A stretch of DNA of 64,000 nucleotides from Candidatus Hebobacterum abditum. Lineage in GTDB: Bacteria; Armatimonadota; Hebobacteria; Hebobacterales; Hebobacteraceae. Below, piece after piece: positions 33,544 through 42,700 of this stretch. The notes below the pieces were generated by a model. It was not told the origin of the DNA, did not search any database, and saw only the letters and a program-made list of their open reading frames with translations. The number at the start of each line of letters is the position of its first letter. Within the stretch, counting starts at the first letter, position 1. Both the position numbers and the translations under genes were made by a program. The stretch lies in the NCBI GenBank assembly GCA_029821875.1, contig JALGXW010000007.1, forward strand, positions 1-64,000, written 5' to 3'.

Positions 33544-34308
33544 CTACATTCTCACCGGCAGCTTCCGGGCGCGCAGGTACTGCTTCACCTGCCGGATGGT
33601 GAACTCCCCGAAGTGGAACACCGACGCGGCCAGCACGGCCTGCGCATGACCCTCCGCGACGGCCTCGTAGAAATGCTCCAGCTTCCCCGCCCCTCCGCTC
33701 GCGATGACCGGCAGCCCGGTTGCGTCGGCGATGCCGCGGGTGAGCACCAAGTCGTAGCCGTCCTTCGTGCCGTCGGCCCGCTTGCTCGTCGGCAGGAGCT
33801 GCCCGACCCCGAGATCGGCCATCTCTTTGGCGAACTCGACCGCGTCCTTGCCGGTAGCGGTGCGGCCGCCGTCTATGTAGACCTCACGCTTCGAGGGGAG
33901 CGCCTCGTTCTCATCCGCGTCTATGGCCACCATGATCTTCTCGGAGCCGACCTCCGCCACCGCGCCTCTCACCATCTCCGGATCGCGGAAGGCCGCGCTC
34001 GAGATGGAGACACAGCGTGCGCCTGACGCCAGCGCCTGCTCCACGTCCTCCAGCGATTTGATCCCGCCCCCAACCGTCAGCGGCACCCTCACGACCCCGG
34101 CCACTCTCTCGAGCACACCGAACATCGTCCGCCGCTTCTCAACAGTCGCGGTGATGTCGAGGAAGGCGATCTCGTCGGCCCCTCCCTCGGAGTAGGCCGT
34201 GGCCGCCTCCACCGGATCGGCCGCGTCGATGAGGTCCACGAAGTGCACCCCCTTCACGACGCGGCCCCCCCTCATATCTAGGCATGGTATCACCCGCACG
34301 AAATCCAT
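33544..34308 (-). CDS. hisF: Imidazole glycerol phosphate synthase subunit HisF
   Basis: HisF is the cyclase that, with the HisH glutaminase, makes IGP and AICAR in histidine synthesis. The 254-residue TIM barrel has 'RVIPCLDMRGGRVVKGVHF' with catalytic Asp11, 'PLTVGGGIKSLEDVE', 'VAIDADE' with the second catalytic Asp, 'TSKRADGTKDGYDL' and 'PVIASGGAGKLEHF'. A short AGGGA site precedes the ATG. It lies 36 nt below an aldo/keto reductase gene. No other his gene is in the window. Confidence 0.96.
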   Translation of the reverse strand: MDFVRVIPCLDMRGGRVVKGVHFVDLIDAADPVEAATAYSEGGADEIAFLDITATVEKRRTMFGVLERVAGVVRVPLTVGGGIKSLEDVEQALASGARCVSISSAAFRDPEMVRGAVAEVGSEKIMVAIDADENEALPSKREVYIDGGRTATGKDAVEFAKEMADLGVGQLLPTSKRADGTKDGYDLVLTRGIADATGLPVIASGGAGKLEHFYEAVAEGHAQAVLAASVFHFGEFTIRQVKQYLRARKLPVRM

Positions 34309-34344
34309 TTCCGTTCCCTCTCTCGCTCCAAGTACCGCCCCGCG

Positions 34345-35325
34345 CTAGGACAGGGCCTCGCGGATGAACGCCAGATCGTCCTCGCTCAGTTTCCGCCCGG
34401 CCGCCGAGACGTTGACCTCGGACTGCTGCGCATTGCGAAATCCCGGTATCACGCAGGCCACGTTCGGGTGGCCGAGCACGAAGTTCAGCGCCACCGCAGC
34501 CAGGTCTTCGATGGTCGGGCCGAAGCGCGACTTCACCTTCTCTAACTTCGGCTTCAGCGCCGACAGGCCTTCCTTGGTGAAGGCCGGATTGCCGCGCCGA
34601 TTGTCTCCCCGCTCGAACTGTGGCGGGTTGTTCGGGTCGAACTTGTCGAGCAACAAGCCCTGGGCAAGCGGGCTGAAAGCAACCAGCGCCAGCCCGTGCT
34701 CCTCCATCAGCTTCTGCATCCGCGAGCCCGGCCGGATGAACCCGTCGTGGAGCGCGCTCGACCCGGTCTGGAGCACGTGCGGCTGAACGACGGGTACCAG
34801 CCGCTCGAAGTCCTCCTCCGAATAGGCCGACTGGCCCTTGAACCGCACCTTCCCCTGGTCCACCAGGTCGTTCATCACCGCCACCGCATCCTCCAGATAG
34901 CGATCCCCCTCGCCGAAGTCGCCATGATGGAAGTAGTAAAGGTCGATGTAGTCGCGCCGCAGGTTGATGAGCGACTGCTCGCATTGATGGCGGATGTGGG
35001 CCGGCTCGTAGGCGTGGTCGGCCGTGCCGGGAAACCACCCCACCTTCGTCGCGATGACGACATCGGTGCTTCGCACGCCGAGGCGGTCCAGCGCCCTGGC
35101 CAGCATCCTCTCGGCGCGGCCTTTGCCATAGGTGTCCGCGTTGTCGAAGTGGTTCACTCCCGCGTCGAGCCCGGCCTTGACTCCGGCCGTGATCTCGTCC
35201 TCGTCGGGATCGGCCCAGCCGTCGGGCTCCCCATCATAGCTCCAGTTCTGGCCGCCCATCGTCCAGCACCCGAAGCTGATCGCCGACACCTCCATATCCG
35301 TCCTGCCAAGCTTCCTGTACTCCAT
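34345..35325 (-). CDS. Aldo/keto reductase
   Basis: The 326-residue NADPH-type aldo/keto reductase has 'MEYRKLGRTDMEVSAISFGCW', the catalytic Asp/Tyr segment 'HFDNADTYGKGRAERMLARAL', Lys in 'VIATKVGW', and the His-containing 'DYIDLYYFHHGDFG'. The C-terminal 'NVACVIPGFRNAQQSEVN' binds the cofactor. It is a distinct paralogue from the one at 59389-60315. It is upstream of hisF on the same strand and divergent from the phosphoesterase gene across about 100 nt that contain the palindrome TTGCTCAGCAA (35351-35361). Confidence 0.92.
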   Translation of the reverse strand: MEYRKLGRTDMEVSAISFGCWTMGGQNWSYDGEPDGWADPDEDEITAGVKAGLDAGVNHFDNADTYGKGRAERMLARALDRLGVRSTDVVIATKVGWFPGTADHAYEPAHIRHQCEQSLINLRRDYIDLYYFHHGDFGEGDRYLEDAVAVMNDLVDQGKVRFKGQSAYSEEDFERLVPVVQPHVLQTGSSALHDGFIRPGSRMQKLMEEHGLALVAFSPLAQGLLLDKFDPNNPPQFERGDNRRGNPAFTKEGLSALKPKLEKVKSRFGPTIEDLAAVALNFVLGHPNVACVIPGFRNAQQSEVNVSAAGRKLSEDDLAFIREALS

Positions 35326-35427
35326 GGTTACCGATCCTCAACTGTCATGGTTGCTCAGCAAGTATAGCAGAAGAGACAGGATCTTCGCCGCGGCCGTCTG
35401 CCCCGGGAGTACAGGGAAGGCCTCAAG

Positions 35428-36369
35428 ATGCCGCCTTGCTCCCGAACACAGGTCTCCGCGCACCCGCCGCCGAAGTTGGGGACCGCTGTGGAGTGGAGGA
35501 AACGATTGCTGGAGAGATCGGAAGCCGAATGCCCAGAGCCCCTCTCCTTCGGCCTCATCGCAGATGTCCAGTACGCGGACCAGGACGCATGGAAGCGGCG
35601 TCACTTCAGGGAGGCGATCCACAAGCTCGAAGAGTGCGTCGCAGACCTGAATACCCGCGAGCTTGACTTCACCATCCAGCTTGGCGACATCGTGGACGAG
35701 GGCGCCGACAGCTTGGATCGCGTGCTCGCGGCGTATGGCAGGCTCGACATGCCCACCTACCATGTCCTCGGCAACCACGACTTCGTCCTGCCGCGACCAG
35801 AGCTGCTGGACAAGCTGCGGATGGACCGCGCCTACCACAGCTTCTCCCGCCGCGGCTGGCGCTTCATCGTGCTCGACGCCCAGGACCTCGGGGTCGGCTA
35901 CGGCTGGTCGGAGGAGAGCGACAACTACCGGCGCGGCGCGGAGATGCTCGAGCGGCTCCGACAGCAGGAAGCCGCGAACGCCGAGGACTGGAACGGCGGC
36001 ATCGGCCCGGAGCAGACGGCCTGGCTCGAAAAGACCCTCCGCGAGGCGGCCGCTGTGGGCGAGAAGTCGATCATCTTCTGCCACATGCCAATCCTGGCGG
36101 AGGCCGCGGATCCCGGCCTTCTGCTCTGGAACCACGAGGAGATGGTGAAGGTGCTGGAGTCCACCGGCTTGGCCGCGGCCGTTTTCGGCGGGCACGATCA
36201 CGACGGCGGCTGTGCCTGCCGGAATGGCATCCATTACATCACCGTTCAGGGAATGGTCGAGTCGCCCGAGAGGAACGCCTACGCTGTCGTCACGCTCCAC
36301 GAAGACCGGATTATCATGGACGGCATCGGCGACGTTCCCGACCGCGTCCTCCCCCTTCCAGGCGCTTGA
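35428..36369 (+). CDS. Calcineurin-like metallophosphoesterase
   Basis: The 313-residue protein carries the dinuclear metal motifs: 'FGLIADVQYAD' (DxQ in place of DxH), 'QLGDIVDEG' (GDxxD), 'HVLGNHDF' (GNHD), 'IIFCHMPIL' and 'VFGGHDHDGG' (GHxH). The DVQYAD form is typical of Mn-dependent ADP-ribose/CDP-alcohol diphosphatase-like enzymes, so a nucleotide-diphosphate substrate is plausible. ATG 35428 has GGGAAGG upstream; GTG 35488 is an alternative, because the conserved part begins after residue 30. A terminator-like hairpin follows the stop. Confidence 0.88.
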   Translation: MPPCSRTQVSAHPPPKLGTAVEWRKRLLERSEAECPEPLSFGLIADVQYADQDAWKRRHFREAIHKLEECVADLNTRELDFTIQLGDIVDEGADSLDRVLAAYGRLDMPTYHVLGNHDFVLPRPELLDKLRMDRAYHSFSRRGWRFIVLDAQDLGVGYGWSEESDNYRRGAEMLERLRQQEAANAEDWNGGIGPEQTAWLEKTLREAAAVGEKSIIFCHMPILAEAADPGLLLWNHEEMVKVLESTGLAAAVFGGHDHDGGCACRNGIHYITVQGMVESPERNAYAVVTLHEDRIIMDGIGDVPDRVLPLPGA

Positions 36370-36379
36370 CCTGCCGCCT

Positions 36380-36403
36380 GGAGCCTGCTACCATTCAGGC
36401 TCC
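36380..36403 (+). terminator. Hairpin downstream of the phosphoesterase gene
   Basis: GGAGCCTG and CAGGCTCC form a perfect 8-bp stem with an 8-nt loop, 10 nt after the stop codon at 36369. There is no T run after it, so it may be a weak terminator or an mRNA end stabiliser. Confidence 0.4.
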
Positions 36404-36482
36404 ATGAGCGAAGCTCCGCGAGCGGATACCTATAGGCCGACGTACGAAGGGACGGCCTGCCTCGTCCTTATCGTTGCTGCCT

Positions 36483-36559
36483 GGCCTGTGGGGCCGCCCG
36501 CCGCCTAACGCCACACAGGACGAGCGGATGAAGCCACAGGCCAGCGAGGTCTGTGGCTT
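36483..36559 (+). promoter_or_regulatory. Possible attenuator before the tandem methyltransferase genes
   Basis: A 9-bp perfect hairpin, AAGCCACAG (36531-36539) with CTGTGGCTT (36551-36559), is followed by a moderately T-rich stretch 44 nt before the ATG at 36603. An upstream segment GGCCTGTGG (36483-36491) is exactly complementary to CCACAGGCC (36534-36542), which overlaps the first arm of the hairpin. The two pairings exclude each other, as in terminator/antiterminator switches. CTCGTCCT (36461-36468) and AGGACGAG (36517-36524) could close a further 8-bp helix. A 34-codon frame (36404-36508) covers the upstream arm. The evidence is complementarity only. Confidence 0.4.
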
Positions 36560-36602
36560 TCTGCATTTCCTGGTCCCGGAGGGGGCCAGAGAGGAGCCAG
36601 CG

Positions 36603-37361
36603 ATGGCATGGTACGAGGAGTTCTTCGGCGAAGACTACATGCGGTTCCATCTGTGCGGCGGCGAGCGTGAAGAAGGGCGCGCGCAGAGCGAGTGCGACTT
36701 CGTCATCTCGGCGCTCGAGCTTCAGCCCGGAGCCCGCGTCCTTGATCTTTGCTGCGGGCAGGGACGCCATGCCGTCGAGCTGGCGAAGCGCGGCTTTCGC
36801 GTGACGGGGTTCGATCTGTCGGAGTACTTGCTGGACCTGGCAAGAGAGCGTGCGGCGAAGGCGGAAGTCGCCTGCGAGTTCGTCCGCGGCGACATGCGCG
36901 AGATTCCGCGGGAGAACGAGTTCGAGGCGGTGCTGAACCTGTTCACCGCCTTCGGCTACCTGGAGACAGACGAGGAGGACGAGAAGGCGCTCCGGGCGGT
37001 CGCGCGGTGTCTGCGCCCGGGCGGAGGAGCTTTCTTCGACTTGTGGAACCGCGATCGCTCGGCGCGGAACTTCCAGCACAAGGACTGGTACGAGCACGAA
37101 GGGCATATCGTGTTGGACCAGCGGGAGTGGGACTGGCTGAACGGGCGCATGAACATGACGCGCATGATCGTGGCGCCCGATGGGCAGCGGCGCGAGCTGG
37201 CGTTCACCTTGCGCGCCTATACGCACCCCGAGATCGTCGGCATGTTGAGGCGAGCGGGCCTGGAGTGGGAACGGAGCTACGGGGACTTCGAAGGCTCCGA
37301 ATACGGCGAGGGATCGCACCGGATGGCGGTTGTGGCGCGGAAGCCGGAGGAGGCGCACTGA
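36603..37361 (+). CDS. SAM-dependent methyltransferase (class I)
   Basis: The 252-residue protein starts MAWYEEFFGEDYMRFH and has the class I Rossmann motif 'RVLDLCCGQGRHAVELAKRGF', then 'VTGFDLSEYLLDLA', 'FVRGDMREIP' and 'FEAVLNLFTAFGYLETDEED'. It belongs to the common small-molecule methyltransferase group with unknown acceptor. ATG 36603 has a GAGGAG site 6 nt away; the frame extends upstream without homology. Its TGA overlaps the next gene's ATG (TGATG), so the two methyltransferases are coupled. Confidence 0.9.
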   Translation: MAWYEEFFGEDYMRFHLCGGEREEGRAQSECDFVISALELQPGARVLDLCCGQGRHAVELAKRGFRVTGFDLSEYLLDLARERAAKAEVACEFVRGDMREIPRENEFEAVLNLFTAFGYLETDEEDEKALRAVARCLRPGGGAFFDLWNRDRSARNFQHKDWYEHEGHIVLDQREWDWLNGRMNMTRMIVAPDGQRRELAFTLRAYTHPEIVGMLRRAGLEWERSYGDFEGSEYGEGSHRMAVVARKPEEAH

Positions 37362-38011
37362 TGGGCTGGCAGGATCTCTGGCAAGACCCGAAGGTGCGTG
37401 AGCGGTGGGAGGCGATGCCGCCGCTGCCTGAGGCGGTGGACATGGCCGACCGCTTGGGAACCGAAGGCGGCCGCCGCGTCATCGACATCGGCTGCGGCCT
37501 CGGCCGCCATACCGTCTATCTGGCCGCCCGCGGCTTCGAGGTCACGGCCACCGACAACGCGCCCGCTGCTCTTGCGGCCTGCAAGGCCAACCTGGAAGAA
37601 GCGGGCCTCACGGCGAACGTCATCGAGACCGAGATGACCCACTATCCGTTCCCTGACGGCCATTTCGACGGCGCGCTCGGCTCGCACGTGATCCACCACA
37701 CGGACCGTGCCACGCTCGAACGCATACTAGGGGAGATCACGCGCACCCTCGCGCCGGGTGGCTACTTCGTCTGGGTGACGCCGACGCCGCGCCACATGTA
37801 CTGTGGCCGCGGCACCGAGATCGAGCCCGGCACATGGGTCGACCCAGATCATCCCGAGGGAGCGATCCCTCACCACTACTCCACCGAAGAAGAGGTGCGC
37901 GAGCTGCTCCACGCCTATGACATCCTCTCCCTCCACGAGCATGAGTGGAAGGAGGGAGAGAGCAGCAGGTTCCACTGGCGCCTCCTCGCCAGAAAGCGAG
38001 TCACGCAATGA
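37361..38011 (+). CDS. SAM-dependent methyltransferase (class I), second of a pair
   Basis: The 216-residue protein starts MGWQDLWQDPKVRERW and contains 'RVIDIGCGLGRHTVYLAARGF', 'VTATDNAPAALAACKANLEE' and 'FDGALGSHVIHHTDRATLERIL'. It is only distantly related to the preceding methyltransferase, so this is not a recent duplication. The ATG overlaps the upstream stop and its own stop overlaps the GNAT start (ATGA). Such tight coupling suggests that the three proteins act in one modification pathway. The substrate is unknown. Confidence 0.9.
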   Translation: MGWQDLWQDPKVRERWEAMPPLPEAVDMADRLGTEGGRRVIDIGCGLGRHTVYLAARGFEVTATDNAPAALAACKANLEEAGLTANVIETEMTHYPFPDGHFDGALGSHVIHHTDRATLERILGEITRTLAPGGYFVWVTPTPRHMYCGRGTEIEPGTWVDPDHPEGAIPHHYSTEEEVRELLHAYDILSLHEHEWKEGESSRFHWRLLARKRVTQ

Positions 38012-38487
38012 GCGACGATCCTCGCATACGAGAGGCGACACTCGAAGACCGCGCGGCCATCGGCCGCCTGTGGCAGGAACTGATGGCGTTCCACGAGGAC
38101 TACGATAAGCGCTTCCGCCATATGAAGCAGGACGCGCTCGATACCTGGCTCCAGCACCTGGATGAGTGCATGGCCGACGACGACCATATCATCCTGGTGG
38201 TCGAGGCCGGCGGAGAACTCGTCGCCTTCGCCATGGCCAGGCCGGGCGAGGACCCGCCTGTGTTCGACGTCCCGCCGCACATATTCGTCACCAACTTCTC
38301 GGTGGCCGCCCGATGGCGCCGCCGCGGTCTGGGCCAACGCCTCTTCGAGGCGATTGCAGAGCGCGCCCGCACGCGCGGCTTCGGCGAGCTCCGCCTCTCC
38401 GTCGCCGCCGAGAATCCCATTTCCAGCGCCTTCTGGCGGGAGATGGGCTTCGAGGCCCACGCGGTGCATATGCGCAAGGGGTTGTAG
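38008..38487 (+). CDS. GNAT family N-acetyltransferase
   Basis: The 159-residue protein has the GNAT fold: an N-terminal 'IREATLEDRAAIGRLWQELM', the acetyl-CoA P-loop 'VAARWRRRGLGQRLFEAIAE' (R/QxxGxG/A), and 'LRLSVAAENPISSAFWREMGF'. The acceptor is unknown. It is translationally coupled to the methyltransferase pair. Downstream, the same frame continues after the stop into a short sigma-factor-like fragment. Confidence 0.92.
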   Translation: MSDDPRIREATLEDRAAIGRLWQELMAFHEDYDKRFRHMKQDALDTWLQHLDECMADDDHIILVVEAGGELVAFAMARPGEDPPVFDVPPHIFVTNFSVAARWRRRGLGQRLFEAIAERARTRGFGELRLSVAAENPISSAFWREMGFEAHAVHMRKGL

Positions 38488-38508
38488 GTCTATCTCGCAG
38501 CGCGCAGC

Positions 38509-38580
38509 CCGTTGCTGTGGCTATCCGCCAGCGCGGTCAAAAGCCGACTCCATCGGGTCCGCGCTAAGCTGCGAAGGGAG
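38509..38580 (+). pseudogene. Fragment resembling the end of sigma region 4
   Basis: The 24 codons translate to a stretch containing 'SASAVKSRLHRVRAKLRRE', close to the recognition helix of ECF sigma region 4.2 (compare 'IGTLKSRLHHAHRILVERL' in the intact sigma gene nearby). Nothing else of a sigma factor precedes it. The frame runs straight on into the receiver-like protein. It is either a decayed sigma-gene 3' end or a short N-terminal extension of the next gene. Confidence 0.35.
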
Positions 38581-38589
38581 ATGCTGAAC

Positions 38590-39048
38590 ATGATGTCCGA
38601 TAACGAGGAGGCTTCCCTGGGAGCATCGGATGGCGAGCCCTGGAGGCTGAGGACGGTTCTGCTGGTCGAGCCGGAGGAGGAACTCCGAGGCGCGCTCCTC
38701 GCTGCGCTGAAGGCGGCTGGCTACGAGGTGCTGATGCTGCCTACCGGAGAGGCGGCCCTCGGAGCGATCGACCGCGGGGAGGGGCAGTTCCTGCTTCTCG
38801 ACAAGCACTGCGGCGAGCCACACTGGACGGAGGCACTCGCACTCGTGCAACTCGCCGCGCGTAGGGGAAGGAACGTGCCTGTCGGCGTCTTCGTCGACGC
38901 CGAGAGAGAACGAGACGTCTTCCTCGCGTGGCAGTGTGGCGCAGACTTCTGCCTGACTCGTCCCCCACACGCTGCCGAGGTCGTCGAGATGGTGACGCGG
39001 GTGGCGAAGGCGTGGGCAGAGGAAGGGGCAAAACGCTCAGGTCGATGA
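38590..39048 (+). CDS. Degenerate response-regulator receiver-domain protein
   Basis: The 152-residue protein is a single CheY-like domain: 'TVLLVEPEEELRGALLAALKAAGYEV' in outline, a probable phospho-acceptor Asp in 'QFLLLDKHCGE', and a final 'ADFCLTRPPHAAEVV'. The acidic pair of the metal site is Glu rather than Asp-Asp, and the conserved Lys before Pro is Arg, so phosphorylation may be lost or altered. No output domain is present. ATG 38590 has GGGAG 9 nt upstream; 38581 is possible. It directly precedes the ECF sigma and compact RNA polymerase genes, and may be part of their regulation. Confidence 0.75.
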   Translation: MMSDNEEASLGASDGEPWRLRTVLLVEPEEELRGALLAALKAAGYEVLMLPTGEAALGAIDRGEGQFLLLDKHCGEPHWTEALALVQLAARRGRNVPVGVFVDAERERDVFLAWQCGADFCLTRPPHAAEVVEMVTRVAKAWAEEGAKRSGR

Positions 39049-39151
39049 AGTGATCGGCTTTGTGAGGCGTCTGGAAGAGCTCTGGCCTGAAGAACTTCGG
39101 CCGCAGTGAACCTTTTGCCCCGAGACCGTGTCCTTGGGATTGAGGGTGTTG

Positions 39152-39715
39152 ATGGCCGACCCTGGGGTGGACCTCATCCGCCGCATCCAGCACGGCGACG
39201 AAGCGGCCTTGGCTGACCTCATGGCCCAGCACTCCGGGCTGCTCCGGATCCACTTGATCCGCTACGTCGGCCCGGCCGACGCAGAGGACATGCTCCAGGA
39301 GGTCTGGCTTCGCGTCTGGGACCGCGCCCACCAATGGGATGGACGCGGGCGGCCGCTGGCCTGGCTGCTGGCCATCGCCACGAACATCGCCCTGAACCAT
39401 CTGCGCGGACGGCGACGGACGGTAGCGCTCGACGACCTGGTCGCGGAGGAGCCGTGGGAGACTCCGGCGTCTATGTCGGAAGCGTTCCTTCCGGGGCCGG
39501 AGGAGCAGGCCGTCTGGCGAGGAGAGTTGGACCGGACGCTCGCCGCCATGGCCGACCTCCCGGAAGACAAGGAGGCGGCGCTTCGCCTCGTGAGGATCGA
39601 GGGATACACGATTCGGGAGGCGGCCGAGCTGCTGGGGGTCCCCATCGGCACACTCAAATCCCGGCTTCACCACGCGCATCGGATACTGGTGGAGCGACTG
39701 GAGGAAGAACCGTGA
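39152..39715 (+). CDS. ECF-type RNA polymerase sigma factor coupled to a compact RNA polymerase
   Basis: The 187-residue protein has sigma region 2 (about 22-90: 'EDMLQEVWLRVWDRAHQWDG', 'PLAWLLAIATNIALNHLRGRRR') and region 4 (about 128-182: 'LRLVRIEGYTIREAAELLGVPIGTLKSRLHHAH' in outline). No region 3 is present, as expected for group IV sigma factors. ATG 39152 follows GAGGG; GTG 39128 is an alternative. Its stop overlaps the start of the fused beta/beta-prime gene (GTGA), so the two proteins are made together. The natural inference is a dedicated sigma for that polymerase. No anti-sigma gene is recognisable, though the receiver protein or the downstream permease could signal to it. Confidence 0.93.
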   Translation: MADPGVDLIRRIQHGDEAALADLMAQHSGLLRIHLIRYVGPADAEDMLQEVWLRVWDRAHQWDGRGRPLAWLLAIATNIALNHLRGRRRTVALDDLVAEEPWETPASMSEAFLPGPEEQAVWRGELDRTLAAMADLPEDKEAALRLVRIEGYTIREAAELLGVPIGTLKSRLHHAHRILVERLEEEP

Positions 39716-42700
39716 GTGCGAAGACCGAGAACATCCACGTGCGGAGCTTCCGGGAGTTCGTCCAAAGACGTCTTCCGGAGGCACTGGGGCAAGTGGTTGT
39801 GTTGACGGACTACACGGCCGAGTGGGCCGGGGATGGGACGGGGTGTGTCAGCTTCTCCGTGGGGGAGAACGGCCCGCGCATCGCGTTCGACCAGTTGCCG
39901 TTCCCCCGGCACGACGGAACCTTCGACTGTGGGAGCGGACGTGTCGTGGTGATGACGGCAAGCAGCAGCAACCTGGAAGAGGCTGAGATCAAGGCCGTGG
40001 GTGAGCAGCTGATGGACGTGATCGCACCTCGACTTGCGGCGCCGCCGGAGGGCGTCGAGCCGGAGGAGGCGATGCTGCGCGCGTGGTTCCCGCTGGACAA
40101 GTGGTTGTGGGAGTTCATTCTGGAAGGGAACGCGAGCGCGCAGTGGCTGGATGACATCAACCCGATTGCGAGGGAGACGCATCTTCGCCGCATCTGGGTG
40201 ATGGATCCGGACCTATCGTTTCACGCGTCGCAGATCGGGAGGGCTTGTAGCTTCGAGACGCCGGAGGGGCCGAACTGCGGGCGCGTGCTGACGCTCGCGA
40301 GGGGCGCCAGCGTGAGGGACGGCAGGATCGTGCCAGCCGCGGGTCGGGACGAGGACACACTGGGCCTGAGCGCGAGCCTGGTTCCCCTGCTGTGTCACAA
40401 CGACCCGAATCGGCAACTCATGGGCGCGAACATGATCCGGCAGATGGTCCCGCCGGACGAGCCCGAGGCGCCGCTCGTGCAGTCTGGACTGGAGCCAGAG
40501 GACGGGAGCGCGTGGCTCGGCCGCAATCTCCTGACGGCCTTCTGCTACTGGAAGGGAATGAACTACGAGGATGCCATCGTGGTGAGCGAGTCGGCGGCGA
40601 GGAAGCTGGCGTCGAGGCCCTGGGGGCTCGAGGTCGGGGACAAGCTGGCGAACCGGCATGGGTGCAAGGGCGTGGTGGGTGCAGTGCTGCGGGACGATGA
40701 TATGCCGCACCTGCCGGACGGACGCCCGGTGGAGTTGGTGTTCGATGCGATGGGACTGCATTCGCGCCTGAACTTCGGACAGGTCCTGGAGGCGACGTTA
40801 GGGCTGATCGCGGAGAAGCGGGGGCAGCCGGAGATAGCACCCCCCTTCCGCAGGACGACCCCGGGGGAGTTGCACGCGATGCTGCGGGGCGCGGGGCTGC
40901 CAGAGTCGGGGCAATTCACGCTGCGCGATGGGAAAGACGGTTCGGAGCTGGAGGAGCTGACGACGGCAGGCGTCGTGTACTGGGGGCGACTGGTGCACCT
41001 TGCGCGAGCGAAGATCCACGCCGTGGGGGCCGGCGAGGCGAGCGAGTTCCACGGCCAGCGGACCGGCAGCATGGAGTATGAGGCGCTGAAGGCGGCCAGA
41101 GCGCAGAAGAACATTCTCGACGCGTACGGGACGCGGGCGGTCTCGCCCGAGCAGTCCCAGGACCTGGCGGCCGGCGTTGCCAGTGGCTTCCTGGCGGAGG
41201 CGGCGGAGGCGCCCTCGCCGCTGTTCCGGCGTGCGCAACGGGCGCTACGGGCAGCGATGATCGAGCTGGCCTACGAGGATGGCGAGGTGAGAGTCGGCTG
41301 GGCAACTCCGACCCCGAGCGACGTCGAATTGGCGGAGCCCGTCGAGCATACGTGGCAGCCCGAGCGGATGCTGACACATGTGGGGCCAAAGCCGCTGGGC
41401 GATGACGGAGCTTACGATCGCGTCCTCGCTGCCAACGACCGCTTGCGTCAAGCCACTCGGGCGGGGAGCGGCGAGGCGTCGGAGCCCGCGCGGCAGTCGC
41501 TTCGTCAGGCTCTGGAGGCGCTGTTCGAGCGACTGGAGACGCGGAGATCGTCAGGTAGTCCGCTTCCGCCGCCAGGGGGTTTCGACACCTGTGCGGTGGA
41601 GTTCTCCACGCGGAGCCTGTTCACGGGACGGTCGGTACTCGCGCCAGGATACGGGTTGAGGCTGGGTCAGGTGGGTCTGCCGGAGGACATCGCGTGGCCG
41701 CTGTTCGGAGCGCTGGTGGCCAGCCAAGTGGGGGCCGAGCACACCGCCGAGCGAGGCTATCGAGTCAAGCGGGCAATCGAGCGCGCGATGCAAGCGAGCA
41801 TGATCGTCATCAACCGCGCTCCGACCTTGGAGCCGACGTCCGTCACCGCCTTTGAGCCGGTAATGGCGCCGGGGAACGCCATTCTGCTGCACCCGCTCTG
41901 CTGCCGGCTGTTCAATGCGGACTTCGATGGGGACCAGGCGGCGGTGTGGCTGCCAGTGAGCAGGTCAGCGCAGGCAGAGGCGCGGGAAAGGCTGAGCCTG
42001 ACCGGACACCTGCAGCGCGACCCCACCGTCGTCGTGGGGCATCTCGCGCCGGGGCACTCCCTCCTGGCGGGGTTGGCCTGCGCGCTGGAGTCGGCGGAGG
42101 GACGGGCCGCATTCGAGGCGGCCTGGCCGACGGATTGTGAGGGGCCGGTGGAGCCACTCACGAGACCTAAGCTCGTCGCGGCCCTGCTGGGCGTGATGGA
42201 GGCGCTGGGACCGGAGCGGCTTCTCGATCTCGTCGAGCGGCTGTACCGCATAGGGGACGCGTGGGCGACGAAGTCGGGGGCCTCGCTCAGTCCGTTTGTG
42301 GGAGAGGCGCTGACGCTGCCCCGTCCTCCGACCTCGGAGGCGGGGCCGGCCTGGCACGCGTATGCGTCGATGGTGGAGGAGGTGATCTCCTCGCGAGGGG
42401 AGAGTGACCCGACACTGCGGGCGCCGCTGCGAGCCGTGCGGAGCGGTGCGCGCGGATCGGTGCACCACCTGAGGGCCCTGGTCGGCCCGCTCGCCCTGGC
42501 CGACCCATATGAAACCAATACGCCGGCGACCCATGGCTACCGAGACGGCCTGACCGCGGCCGAGCTGTGGCCTGTGGTGAGTCGATCAAGGCGCAGCCTC
42601 CAGGCCATCTGGCAAGCTCAGGAACGGCGGGCCGCGGGCCCGCCGTCCGCAGAGAGTGGAAGCGTATTGCGGCGGGCGATGGTGGCGAGCCGTCCCGGCC

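Noticed and set aside
35351-35361. Palindrome TTGCTCAGCAA between the aldo/keto reductase and phosphoesterase genes
   Set aside because: It has 5-bp arms only and no second copy. It could be an operator, but chance is equally likely, so it was not annotated as a site.
39334-39711. In-frame upstream extension of the compact RNA polymerase reading frame
   Set aside because: It overlaps the sigma gene in another frame and lacks homology. GTG 39712 has an excellent ribosome site and a coupling overlap.
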